64,000 nucleotides of DNA, from the NCBI RefSeq assembly GCF_023159225.1, contig NC_063166.1, positions 73,286,575 to 73,350,574 of the forward strand, in the 5' to 3' direction. Below, in pieces: positions 32,026-42,444 of this stretch; within the stretch, counting starts at the first letter, position 1; the number at the start of each line of letters is the position of its first letter. This stretch comes from Perognathus longimembris pacificus. Its lineage: Eukaryota; Chordata; Mammalia; Rodentia; Heteromyidae. The position numbers were made by a program, and so were the translations under genes. The notes beneath the pieces are model-generated. The model was not told the origin of the DNA. It worked only from the letters and a program-made list of their open reading frames with translations, and ran no database searches.

Positions 32026-32235
32026 AAGTGGTAGCCATTGTCGTTCCCCACATCCTGAGGTGCTCAGGAATGCAGAAGAAACTGAAGAGGAAGATAGAGC
32101 GAAGGGCCTCACCCCTTCCCTGAGCCACAAAGCAGGGGACCTGAACTCCAAGTCCTACCAGTGCCTTGCTCCAAACCAGTGCACTTTTTCCTTCAAGCAC
32201 AGGAGCAGTAGCTATAGCCCATGAAAATGAGACCC

Positions 32236-32413
32236 AAGTGCTTGCCTAGCATGCATGAAGCCCTGGGTTCGAGTCCTCAGCACCACATAACCAGAAAAAG
32301 CCAGAAGTGCTGTGGCTCAAGAGGTAGAGTGTCAGCCTTGAGCAAAAACAAGCCAGGGACAGTGCTCAGGACCTGAGTCCAAGCCCTAGGACTGACCAAA
32401 AAAAAAAAAAAAT
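32236..32413 (+). mobile_element. IDL-Geo SINE, 5'-truncated
   Basis: It starts within the left unit at 'agtgcttgcctagcatgcat', keeps 'gccctgggttcgagtcc' and Geo, and ends in a long A run. Confidence 0.88.
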
Positions 32414-32414
32414 C

Positions 32415-32632
32415 ATGGGCATGGCCAGGTACTGGTGGTTCATGCCTAGAATCCTAACTACTTAGAAGGCTGAGATCAGAGAATCTCATTTTGAAGCCAG
32501 CCAAGACAGAAAAGTCTGTGATACTCGTATCTCCAATGAACCATCAAAAGGCCAGCAGCAGTGGTATAGCTCAAGTTGTAGAGCAAGTGTGTAAGGCCCT
32601 GAGTTTACGCACCAGTACTGGCACAAAGCAAA
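32415..32632 (+). mobile_element. B1-ID/Geo SINE
   Basis: It directly abuts the preceding SINE tail. The B1-like half is clear. The right half is short ('gtatagctcaagttgtagag', 'gccctgagtttacgc') and lacks the Geo-specific insert, so it may be B1-ID or a deleted B1-Geo. Confidence 0.75.
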
Positions 32633-33346
32633 ACAAAATCAGGAGAGATATAAACTATTTAGGGAGACAAAAATGCTTCCCCTTTTTTTCTCAGAAAAAA
32701 AAATGAAACAAATTAAATTACTAATACCCATGAAAATCTATCCAGAGGGAAGACCAAAAAAGTAATGGTTAACCCCCAGGGCCTGCAGAGGTTATAAGGC
32801 AGCCCTGCCTCTGTGGTTTTTCCATTCCCAGTACCTCCAGTCTTATTCCAGGTCACCTTTATCTCAGCCAGCACAATCTGATAGCAGCACAGATCTGACT
32901 AGGTTTCCTCCTGTCCCTGCAGCTCCAGTGGCTCCCGACTGCCCTCAAGATGAACTCCTTAGCATGGTACAATTCCCTGGGAGTGATCAGGTGCTCATCT
33001 GGAAGCCTGAGAGTGTAGGGCCCCTGGGAGCATTGGCAGCAGCCAAACCCCAGGTGGGTAGAGCAGTGACCTTCACCAGAAAAAAATCTCCCCAGGAGAA
33101 GCCATCAAGGCTTGGAGAGAAAGCATTTCACTCTGGGGTGGGGGTGGGGGGGCAAACAAAAACCAGAGATCTTGTTCAGAGACATGGACCAAGAGATCAT
33201 GTCCAGCCTTTGTCTGCATATGACTGCATACCCCTCTATGCCTCCGTTTCCCTATCTGCTAAAGCCTCTGAGAAAGGGGATTCTTCCAGCTCCACTTGAA
33301 GGGTCTTCCATCCACCCAGGCTGGGTTTGCAAATGCAGTGGGGACA
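32633..33346. other. Unassigned, low repeat content
   Basis: No recognised repeat apart from a possible MIR trace near 33230. A 123-codon frame at 32928-33299 overlaps a competing frame and lacks splice or family support. Confidence 0.3.
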
Positions 33347-33360
33347 GCGCCACCTACTGG
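33347..33360 (-). promoter_or_regulatory. CTCF-like core motif
   Basis: On the minus strand this reads CCAGTAGGTGGCGC, which fits the 14-base CTCF core CCASYAGRKGGCRS at every position. Motif only; binding is not shown. Confidence 0.5.
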
Positions 33361-33694
33361 CCCCAGCTCCCAGGCTCCCTCCAGAACTGCACCACCAAAA
33401 GACCAAGACTGAGAAAACTCTCCAGAGAACAGTCTGCCTTCTCCCACTGCATAGCCACAGCCACCTCCCTCTCCTGGAGTGAGGGGGGGGGGGCGGCGGG
33501 AGGCAGTCTCCAGCTCCATGGAGAAGAGAACCTTCGACCACTCTACTAACTTCCATTGCCCCATGCCCCAAATCCCCCAAGAAAGTCAAAAGCCCCCCAC
33601 CCCCCATCCTGTCAGAGCCATCACCAGGGCACCCCGGGCGCTGCCAGCCCCCCTCACTCTGGGGCTAGCTGGAGGTGGAGAACAATGATCCCTA
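33361..33694. other. Unassigned C/G-rich sequence
   Basis: Contains a G run at about 33482-33492. Several long frames on both strands (33112-33549, 33236-33607) conflict and reflect GC content. Confidence 0.35.
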
Positions 33695-34330
33695 TTGTGA
33701 CTAAATTTCCCCCTGAAGATCTCATTCAAGATGTTAGAGAGAGCGATCATAAAAGGAATTAATAGTTGATTCGCTGTATAATTTCCTAGTTCAATATACT
33801 TTAGTGCAGCGACTAAATGAGCCGTCCCGGCCGTTCGGTGGGGCCAGATAGCGACTTTATCACTGGGATCTCAGGCTGAGGAATAAAAGCAATTCTTCTG
33901 AAGTAATTGCGTCTAATTAAAAGAAACATTTAAAAAGTGTAACCAAAAGGAATTCATTTCAAATGGAAAATTAATGCTGAAAAATAGCCCTGAGCTAATA
34001 GCCAGGCAGCCGCAGAATAATTAAACTGTTTCGAAATGTCGATACCATCCTCCTCTGAAGAAGATGGGCACGGCTGAGCACATTCTGGGCATCAGCAAAA
34101 GGGGTAGCTCCCCAGAAGTAGCCACCCCCAGGGACGCAAGGTCAGCTGCTGGCTTCCTGGAGGGATGACAATGCCGCAGCTACTTCAGGACCTGGCGAGA
34201 AGAAGTGGGTAGCCCTTAATGGAGAGGCCACTTTCTGAGTGACTGGAGTGTCCCAGAACGACCCTACTAGTCACGCCTTATTATTGGTCATTATTATTAA
34301 TCATATTATCATAGTTCAAAAAGCAGGTGC
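33695..34330. other. Strong candidate conserved noncoding element
   Basis: About 0.6 kb free of repeats. It combines TAATTA/ATTAA sites ('ggaattaatagttgattc', 'gtctaattaaaag', 'gaataattaaactg') with many retained CpGs ('gagccgtcccggccgttcgg', 'gatagcgac', 'tttcgaaatgtcgatacc') in AT-rich context. No frame stays open. This is the classical look of an ultraconserved-type developmental enhancer; conservation must be tested. Confidence 0.55.
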
Positions 34331-34704
34331 CATGTGATAAGACACAGTGACCCAAATCACAGGTAATTTGTAGCAGAAACATTTCTCCCTGGTATCAAGA
34401 CACGGCATCAGGAAAGGGGTTGGATGCTTTCTAATGCCGGAGTTCTTCCTGCTTGCTGGAGACTCCTGCAGGGCTACCTGAGTCTCACCTAGGTATGGTA
34501 ATGTATGGTATGGGGGCAGCCCCAGGATCAGTGTAGATGAATGGGGGGATGAATGGACAGACAGATTGACAGATAGATAGAGCAATGCAGGTGGTACTAT
34601 TGCATAGTCAAGGCTGAGAATGATGGATCTAATCCCCTAGCTTCTAGCACCTTCAATTGATGAGAATTCCTGAAATCTTCCCACCCATTTCCCATCACTT
34701 AGTC

Positions 34705-34707
<3 letters not shown>
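34331..34707. other. Unassigned sequence
   Basis: Nothing recognised apart from a short GATA-type run near 34563. Confidence 0.3.

Positions 34708-34756
<49 letters not shown>
34708..34756 (+). repeat. (CA)n microsatellite
   Basis: A CA run of about 24 units. Confidence 0.97.
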
Positions 34757-34758
<2 letters not shown>

Positions 34759-34873
34759 ATTCTATTTTGCTAAAGTAAGCCTTCTAATCCTCGATCACTG
34801 GCAACTCTTGACCTACTTTGAGTATCTATTGGCTTTGTTTAAAAGGTGGGTTTTGTATATATTCAGTAATTCA

Positions 34874-35070
34874 GTACTTGGGCTTGAACTCAGAGTCTTG
34901 GTGCTGTCCTTTAACGTTTTTGCCCTGGCCCTCTACCATTGAGCCACAGCTCCACTTCTGGCTTTTTTGTAGTTAATTAGAGAAAAGGGTTTCACAGACT
35001 TTCCTGCCCAGGCTAGCTTTGAACCACGATCCTCGATCCTCAGATCTCAGCCTCCTGAATAGCTAGGAGG
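34874..35070 (-). mobile_element. B1-Geo SINE, antisense, 5'-truncated
   Basis: Antisense Geo ('gagccacagctccacttctg'), linker and B1 core ('ctcagcctcctgaatagcta'). The B1 5' end is missing. Confidence 0.88.
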
Positions 35071-35592
35071 TGAATAAAATCACTGATAATCTGTGAATTG
35101 TTCATATGCTACCAGATGTTATTAAAAGCCTTAAGAACAGTACCCCTAAAGTTTCTATCCCTATGTAAATTGAAACATGCCCTGAATCTTATTTATACCA
35201 GTATGGTTATTCAGGAAAGCCTTCTTTATACATATGCAAAGATCTTCAGCCACCTCCCTTTCTGAATTGCAAATCGATTCCAGTTTTCAAAGATCATCAG
35301 CAAAGCACCATCTGTTGTTATGGCGGACACCCCCCCCCCCCCCAAAAAAAAAGTAGCCCAGGGTGAGAGAGAAAGTAATATGTGTGAGGGAGAAATTCAG
35401 AATCAGAAGAAAAGCATTGCTTTACTTTCTGATGAAACAGGGCTTACAGTGACCCCAAAGGCTTAGCCAAGTAGAAGGGATTCCTGCAATATTAGGTGGG
35501 CAAATGGGGAGGTGCTGCCAACCGTCATTTTTTTTTTTTTTTTGCATGAGTTTTCTCTGTCCATAAACACTGTATCCACTGGCAGGCCACTG

Positions 35593-35639
<47 letters not shown>

Positions 35640-35977
35640 CTCCAGTGTGTGATGAGAGTTTGTGGATACATGCTCAGCTCCCTGGTCTTCTGGTGGAATA
35701 ATTCTGGTAGATTCTATCCAAATTCCCACATTTCCCAGCACAACTGAGCCTCAGCTGCCCCATGAGAAGTAAGGACGCTGCACTTCTATTGCCCACATCC
35801 CTCCCTGAGTCCCTGGATCCTTCCCCAGAGCTGCCTCTGCCTTCCAAATAAACCGCCTGCATTTGAATTCAAGCCTGCCAAAACGTAGAGGAGAACAGGA
35901 GCCTTGGGACCACTGAGTCAGCAGTTACACAGGAGAGCCATCTCAACAGTGGTCCCTGTGCATGCTGCAAGGCTCAG
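35071..35977. other. Unassigned with simple repeats
   Basis: Contains a C run (about 35330-35343), a T run (35528-35543) and (CA)n at 35597-35637. The rest is unrecognised. Confidence 0.4.
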
Positions 35978-36175
35978 GAGGAGAGATGCCCTAGCTTCAG
36001 AGCTGACCCAGAGGCTTCTCAGCTGTGTAACTTAGGAGCCGCTCATTGGCCTTGCTTTTCCTTACTGTAAAATGGGCATAATCATGGGCATCGTTGCACA
36101 GGGCTGCTGAGAAGATGCACCTTAACCCTGCAGGTTAAGCCCGTGGCCCAGAAGATGTTTACTGAATGAGTTTGG
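35978..36175 (+). mobile_element. MIR SINE, well preserved
   Basis: 'cagctgtgtaacttaggagc', 'actgtaaaatgggcataatc', 'gcacagggctgctgagaaga' and 'gatgtttactgaatgag' cover most of MIR in order. Confidence 0.85.
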
Positions 36176-36249
36176 AGGAGAGCTTATTCCGTGTAGGCTC
36201 TGAGTGTGACAACAGGGGTGTACAAATGATGAGACAAGACCCTCTCCAC

Positions 36250-36351
36250 AGCTGGGCACTAGCTATGGCTCTAGTTGTAGAGTGCTAGCCTTGATCACAG
36301 AAGCTCAGGGGCAGCACCCAGGCCTTAAGTTCAAGCTCCAATACTGGTACA
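36250..36351 (+). mobile_element. B1-Geo SINE, deleted to B1 start plus Geo
   Basis: 'agctgggcactag' is joined directly to 'ctatggctctagttgtagag'. Most of the left half is missing. Confidence 0.75.
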
Positions 36352-36504
36352 AAACAAAGCCAAAGATGCTGCTCACTTCCTGGATCTCCCAGCAAGATGA
36401 CTCCTAAGACAATGCAGCCATAATATTGCTGACAAACCAAGGGGCTGCCCCAAGATCTCCAAGGGAACTGCATAATCCAATACAGTAACCCCATAGCCAC
36501 ATCA

Positions 36505-36632
36505 GAAGCCTTGTACGGTTGTACATGCCTATAGGCCCAGATAATCAAGAGGCTGGGACAAAAGGAGCTTATATCCACAAGTTAGAAACCAGTCTGTACA
36601 AAATACTGAGATTCTGTCTCAAAAAAGACATA
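36505..36632 (+). mobile_element. B1-like monomeric SINE
   Basis: 'gtacatgcctataggcccag', 'gagattctgtctcaaaa' and an A-rich tail. Confidence 0.7.
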
Positions 36633-36662
36633 AATTTACATTCATTAAAATTAAATACAACT

Positions 36663-36871
36663 GGGGCTGGGGATATGGCCTAGTGGCAAGAGTGCCTGCC
36701 TCATATACATGAGGCCCTGGGTTTGATTCCCCAGCACCACATTTACAGAAAATGGCCAGAAGTGGCGCTGTGGCTCAAGTGGCAGAGTGCTGGCCTTGAG
36801 CAAAAAGAAGCCAGGGACAGTGCTCAGGCCCAGAGTCCAAGCCCCAGGACTGGCCCCCCCAAAAAATAAAT
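36663..36871 (+). mobile_element. IDL-Geo SINE with TSD
   Basis: Complete copy with 'aaaattaaatacaact' at 36647-36662 and 36872-36887. A C run precedes the A tail. Confidence 0.96.
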
Positions 36872-36887
36872 AAAATTAAATACAACT

Positions 36888-37804
36888 ACCAATTCAGACC
36901 CTTAGACCCACTGGCTACTTTTCAAGTGCTTGGTAATCGTGTGTGGCTAATGGCTACCATACGTCACAGGGCAGCTACAGAATTCCTCCACTGTCACCAA
37001 AAGTTCTGTACAAATCACCTTACACCAGGAGCAGAGTTATCACCAACTGAACAATTTCTGTTCTATGTGCAAGCCCTGGATCAGCAAAATTTTTGTCTAC
37101 AAAATCCTAAAGCGCAATCAATGCCAATGGAATCTGCTCGGGCATTTCGTTTTGTTCTTGGTCCTCTTAGAGTCACTGGTTCCAAGCCTTCCTGGTTTTC
37201 TAGCCAGTCTGAGCTAAGCTCTTTCTCACTCCCCGCTTTGTGGTCTTGGTTGCTTTTCCCACACTATGAAGCAATCAGCGCTGGGGCCTGGCTGGCTGGG
37301 GCAGAGGGCACAGACAGAACCAATGGTTGGGTCACAGCAAGGTCACAGGTTAGCTCCCCTGGGCACTGAGAGGTGAGCCTGAAGAAGAGAGGCACTGGAG
37401 GCAGGTGACTAGACCAAAGCCAATCTGAATAGCACACATTTGTGGAAGCCCGTTGAAGGTAGCATTAAGAGTGACTGGTCCTGTAAGCCATGGTTTGGTG
37501 AGGGTCACCATTGTAACAAACACACTCCTCCTGTGAGGGATGGACATATGGAAGGCCTCTAAAGGAGGACAGGGGGAGGAGGGATTTGAGGACTCTGTTC
37601 TTCCTGCTCCGTGTTGCTGTGAACCCCAAAGATTCTAAAAATCAAAGACTTCTCTTTCAAAGACAAAGATACTTTTTAGTGGTTTTTCAGTATCTTGGTC
37701 CAGAGCAGACAATAACCAACAACAATAACCAGGTTAGAGGAAGAGCCATCATGGAGGGGCAAGTGAAGAAAACACACTCCAAAGCTCAAGCTTGAAAGGA
37801 AAGA
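36888..37804. other. Unassigned, low repeat content
   Basis: No recognised repeat. A 147-codon frame at 36926-37369 has no family resemblance that I can identify and no clear splice context; I do not call it a gene. Confidence 0.3.
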
Positions 37805-38065
37805 AATGGACCTAGGACAAATCATGGTAAGTGAGGTAAGCCAAACTCAGAGATGCAATTGGCACATGTTTTCTCTCATATGTGGAAGCTAGATCTAAAA
37901 TACACTGGGACATAGCAAATTATATAGGACTCTAGGCATTCACACACAGTGAGGCCAAAGGAGAAGACTCTTTGGGGAGGAACACAAAGGTGTGATGCCT
38001 ATATGCCGCTGATCATATAAAATATGTTTATCAAAATGAACTCCAGGAAATGGAAACAAAAGAAA
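37805..38065 (+). mobile_element. L1 3' UTR fragment
   Basis: 'ggtaagtgaggtaagccaaa', 'cacatgttttctctcatatg' match the L1 segment at 63.29-63.35 kb. It runs into an expanded purine tract in the place of the L1 polypurine tract. Confidence 0.75.
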
Positions 38066-38505
38066 AAAGGGGGGAACTCTTAAAGGAAAAGGAAAAAGAT
38101 GACAAGGAGAGAAGAAGGAAGCAAAGAAAAATAGGAAGGAAAGAAGGGAAGAAGAGAGGGAAGAAAGAAAGGAGGAAGAAAGAAAGAGACGGAGGAAAAA
38201 TCATGAGAGAGGGAAGAAAGGACTGGGAGCAAAGAAAGGATGGAGGGAGGGAGGAGGGAGGGAAGAGGGAGGGAGGAGGGAGGAGGAGGGAAGGGGGTAG
38301 GAGACGAAGAAGGGAGGGAAAGAAAGAGGGAAGTGAGTAATAAAGAAAAAAGGAAGAGAGGAAGGGAGAAAGGAAAGAAGGGAGCTAGGCAAAAAAAAAG
38401 GAAGGGGAGAAAGGAAGAAAGTGAGGGCGGAAAGGGAAGGAGAGAGGAAAAAGGAGGGATGGAGTAAATAAAGAAAGGAAGGAGAGAAAGAGAGGCAAAA
38501 AGATC
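38066..38505 (+). repeat. Purine-rich tract
   Basis: About 440 bp nearly all A/G on the plus strand. Open frames over it are artefacts. Confidence 0.95.
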
Positions 38506-38714
38506 CTACCAAATAAGATCAAGGCCCCAGCACGCGTGGGGACCCTGTCCTTAGCCACTGCAGAGCGGTGCAGCCCAGCCAAGTTTACTAATCTTCCAGC
38601 CAGAAGGTTCCAGCAGAACCTTTGCCCAATATCTTCATTCCCCTTTATCTGTTCCTCCTTTGCCTTCTACCATCCTATGTTCAAATCAGCCCAAACTTTC
38701 CCTTTATCACTGAA
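38506..38714. other. Unassigned sequence
   Basis: Nothing recognised. Confidence 0.3.
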
Positions 38715-39075
38715 CCTCCCTAATTAAGCTAATGTTATTAGAAGGTTGAAGGGGGGAAAAAAAACCACCTCCCAAATTCTCTTTGCGTTTCAGTAGCTCT
38801 TTAATATGCGAGGCAAGGAGAGATGAGCTGCTTCTAATTGCCAGTCCCTGGAGTAGCCAGTCAGAAAATGAATGGATGCGGGGTTTTTTTTTTCCTTATG
38901 AACAATGCATGTAGCACAAATTGTGGCGGCCGTCACCAGAGATTTAATTACAAAATATCATTACTTTCACACATCATTTCAGATTTGGCCTGATCAAATC
39001 AAAGTTCGAGGCGAGAGGGAGAGAAAACTGCACTCTTAGCAGGGTCATTCATGGAGGGGTGGCTGCAGAGCGATG
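38715..39075. other. Strong candidate conserved noncoding element
   Basis: Repeat-free. It has 'ctaattaagctaatgttatt', 'agctgcttctaattgccag', 'gagatttaattacaaaatat' and 'cctgatcaaatcaaag' (LEF/TCF-like) with retained CpGs ('gtggcggccgtcacc', 'gttcgaggcgagag'). No open frame. Same signature as the 33.7-kb block. Confidence 0.55.
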
Positions 39076-39358
39076 GAAACTAGAAACTTCCTCCCGGCCA
39101 TTTCAGGAGAAGCAGCTGCCAGAGACTCGGGTGGGAGGGAGGTGCCCCGTGGCTCAGAGCTGAGGCAAAGGGGAGGCTCTGCCCCTCCCCCAGATATGAA
39201 AAGCTCCCCTCAAAGAAGAGATTGAGCTGCAGAGAAGCCCAGAACCCAAAGTCACTGAAGAAAATCCCTCCTCTAGGACCGAGGTCTCCCCTTTATTCAT
39301 TCCACAGTTTCTTTTTTTTTTTAATGGGGGCAGAGCGGGGAGGCTGACTTCTAACTGA
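39076..39358. other. Unassigned sequence
   Basis: Nothing recognised; T run near 39311. Confidence 0.3.
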
Positions 39359-39592
39359 AATCCTCAGATTTCAATTTCCTGAGTAGCTAGGATCACAGGC
39401 ATTTATCCTAGTTCAAAGCCAGCCCAGGCAGACAAATGCAAGAGACTCTTATGTCCAATTAACTAAGAAAAAAAAAAAGCCAGAAGTGGCGGTATGGCTC
39501 AAGTGGCAGAGTGCCACTTGAGTAGACAAGCTAAGCAAGCAAGTATGGGAAACCCTGAGTTCAAGCCCCCATACCAGCACAAAACAAAAATA
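39359..39592 (+). mobile_element. B1-Geo SINE with internal micro-inversion
   Basis: From 39402 it reads as a normal plus-strand B1-Geo ('ttcaaagccagcccaggcag', linker, Geo). The preceding 39359-39401 reads as the adjoining B1 segment in reverse complement ('gagtagctaggatcacaggc'), so that part is inverted in place. Confidence 0.85.
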
Positions 39593-39864
39593 AAAGAAAT
39601 GTACAAAGAAACAATATAAAAATCTAGCCATTTCTTAACAAGCCAGAAATGTAAGAGGATTTGCAAAAGTAATGAGATGTCATTTCTCACATTTCAGTTT
39701 GGAAAATGAGTAATTTTTTTTCATGGAAAACATTTATATTAATATGAAATGGGTTTATTAATGGTAAGCAAATAATTGGGGGTTTTTTGTTTCCGTTTCT
39801 GGTTCGGTAAACATTGGTAGATACCGCTCACATAAATAACAGGGTGTTTTTTTTTTTAGGGGGG
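39593..39864. other. Unassigned AT-rich sequence
   Basis: Possible very old L1 trace near 39675; otherwise unrecognised. Confidence 0.25.
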
Positions 39865-39879
39865 GTCTCAATAATCTTT

Positions 39880-40092
39880 TTTTTTTTTTTTTTTTTTGCC
39901 AGTCCTGGGCCGTGGACTCAGGGCCTGAGCACTGTGTCCCTGGCTTCTTTTTGCTCAAGGCTAGCACTCTGCCACTTGAGCCACAGCGCCACTTCTGGCC
40001 ATTTTCTATATATGTGGTGCTAGGGAATTGAACCCTGGGCTTCATGTACACGAGGCAAGCACTCTTGTCACTAGGCCATATTCCCAGCCCGG
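39880..40092 (-). mobile_element. IDL-Geo SINE with TSD
   Basis: Full antisense copy. TSD 'gtctcaataatcttt' at 39865-39879 and 40093-40107. Confidence 0.96.
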
Positions 40093-40154
40093 GTCTCAAT
40101 AATCTTTAGACACATAAAATGGTTCTGAAGCCAAGCCTTTGGTTCCACAATGCT

Positions 40155-40262
40155 GTCTGCTTTGTGCTAGGAAGAAGGAGGCTGAGGCTCAGAGAGGGAC
40201 CTATAGCTCTCTGGCTCACACAGCTGTCTGCAAGCACAGCTGGGAATCAAATGTGAGCTACC
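40155..40262 (-). mobile_element. MIR-like SINE
   Basis: 'aggctgaggctcagagaggg', 'ctcacacagctgtctgcaag' and 'ctgggaatcaaa' are the antisense MIR core. Confidence 0.7.
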
Positions 40263-40369
40263 TACCACCAAGGCAGGCACACACTTGGGCCTCCATTGCC
40301 CATGAGATAAGAGGCCAGGGGAGCACCGGAGAGAGAAACAGCCCTGGAAAGTGACAGAGACTGATTGAT

Positions 40370-40570
40370 CTCAATGATCAGCTACCAACGGTCCTTCCAT
40401 GTGGCCATGTTAATCAGCATCTCCCAGCCAGGATCTGACCAGCTTGAAAGGTTTATAGCAACAATGTGGTGTTGATTTATTTCTCCTTAATAAAAAAGTG
40501 ATCAAGTGAAACCTGCATCTATCATTCTATTTATCACTCAGGATGATTTATTAACTAATTACACGTGCAG
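40370..40570. other. Candidate conserved noncoding element
   Basis: Repeat-free AT-rich block with 'atgttaatcagcatctccc', 'gttgatttatttctcc', 'gatgatttattaactaatta' and 'cacgtg' at its end. Evidence is compositional. Confidence 0.45.
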
Positions 40571-40846
40571 TGGTTGCTGGCTCTGAGGGTGGACGGTGGG
40601 GGGAGGGGAGGTCAGAGCAGCCATGGGTGATCCCCAGGCCACATCTACTGTCTTCTGCTCTAGCCTGGACACTCATACACAAGCAAGGACAAGCTCTCAG
40701 CTTATGGGGTCAAGGCTCTTCCAGAAAGGGAAGGAGACAAAAGAGGAGTCACCTGGTACCTGCCTTTCCTCCTTCCTTCTCGTCCATGGGGAAACCACAG
40801 TGCACCATAGAGCAGGCTGGGCTGCTAGGTAGAACATGGCGACCCA
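40571..40846. other. Unassigned sequence
   Basis: Nothing recognised. Confidence 0.3.
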
Positions 40847-41045
40847 AGCAGGTTGCCAGTGACTCACACTATCCCAGAGTAAGGCTGAGATCTGAGGATC
40901 ACGGGTCAAAACCAGCCTGGGCAGAAAAGACCATAAGACTCTTATCTCCAATAAGCCAGACATAAGAGCTATGACTCAAGTGGCAGAGCACCAACTCACA
41001 GCAGAAAAACTGTCTAGCCTCAGAACTCGGGTCCCAGGGCTGGCA
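40847..41045 (+). mobile_element. B1-Geo SINE
   Basis: 'agtaaggctgagatctgagg', 'aagactcttatctccaataa' and a degraded Geo; followed by (CA)n at about 41060-41092. Confidence 0.85.
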
Positions 41046-41092
41046 TGTGCATGTGCACGCACACGCGTGTATACACACACACACACACACAT

Positions 41093-41673
41093 CACAGCTT
41101 CCCAGGAAGGGATCATGATGTAGTCCAAAGAAGATACACAGTATTAAGAAAGAAGGAAAGATGCTTGTTAGCCTGCTAAGACTTCTAAGATCTGACCTAT
41201 TACTATAATTAGAAAAATGCAAGTTGAGAACATTCCAGACCCGGATGCCTGAGCCCCAGCTCCAGGGCAGGATAATTCACAGTTGTCTGTGCCCTGGGGT
41301 GGGGGGGGGGGGTCTGGGCAGCACTCCTGACCTCTGCCTTCTGGGTGCAGGGTCATCCTCAGCCATGATGACATTATATAATGCCCCTCAGGGAACAGGG
41401 TAAAGTCAGCCCCAAGTGAGAGCTCCTAGTCTAGACAGCAAGGGGGATGTCTGTACGCAAGCAAAACCCCAAATTGGCACTCCCAGAGGAGCTCTGTTGA
41501 GTGTATGAGATGCTGGAGGCAGTCTGCAAGTGTCTCAGCCTGGAGCTGGGAGCTGGGCTTCCTCTGGGGGAAATCTAGGTGAGGGGAAAGGAAGAGGTGA
41601 ATAGAGGGACGAAAGCTTTCCCTGTGTGTTACCTGCTCATTGGTGAGCATCAATGTGCCAAAGACTTATAGAA
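41093..41673. other. Unassigned sequence
   Basis: G run near 41300; otherwise unrecognised. Confidence 0.3.
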
Positions 41674-42011
41674 CAGAAAGGGAGAGAGGGAGAGAAGGAG
41701 ATAAAATGGGAGGGAGGAAAGAAGGGGAAAGGGAAGGAGGGGAGGGAAGGAAAGAGAAGGAAATAAAGGAAAGGAAAGAGAGAGGGAGGGAGAGGAGGAG
41801 GGAAAGGGAGGCATAGAGAGACAGAAAGGAAGGAAAACGAAAAGAGGGAAGAAAAGAGAATGGAGGGAGGGAAGGAGAGAGGGGGAGGCGGAAGGGGAAG
41901 AAGGGACAGAAAGAAGGGAAGGAAGGAGGAGGGGAGGAAGGGGGAAGGAGGGAGGAAGGAAAGAAGGAAGGAAGGAAGGGAGGGAGGGAGGGAGGGAGGG
42001 AGGGAGGGAGG
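41674..42011 (+). repeat. Purine-rich GGAA/GGGA tract
   Basis: About 340 bp of almost pure A/G ending in (GGGA)n. Confidence 0.96.
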
Positions 42012-42130
42012 GGACCCCAGCAGCACTCTGCAGCTCAGAGGCTGAGATGCTGTCCTGACTTTCCCTTTAGTCCCCCTGTTTTCAAGATGAAATAAGGAAA
42101 CTGGACATTCAGGCTTTGAAAGACTCCTCC

Positions 42131-42387
42131 TGTGAAGCCCTAGATTCTATTCCTCAGCACCACATATATAGAAAATGCCAGAAAAGGCACTGTGGCTTGA
42201 GCAAAAAGAAGCCAGACATGAATCCCTTGGTTCGATTCCCCAGCACCACATATACAGAAAATGGCCAGAAGGGGCGCTGTGGCTCAAGTGGCAGAGTGCT
42301 AGCCTTGAGCAAAAAGAAGCCAGGGACAGTGCTCAGGCCCTGAGTCCACGGCCCAGGACTGGCAAAAAAAAAAAAAAAAAAAAAAAA
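42131..42387 (+). mobile_element. Two fused partial IDL-Geo units
   Basis: A 5'-truncated unit with a deleted Geo ('ggcactgtggcttgagcaaa', ending near 42215) joins a second unit that begins at the same left-unit position ('atgaatcccttggttcgatt') and continues through a full Geo and long A tail. Offset between the two is about 85 bp. Confidence 0.85.
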
Positions 42388-42444
42388 GGCACCTAGAATT
42401 GGGATAAAATATAAGACCAGTAATTTTTTCTTAAAATCTATTTT

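Noticed and set aside
33112..33607. Long overlapping frames on both strands
   Set aside because: GC-rich sequence with a G run gives few stops; competing frames and no recognisable domain.
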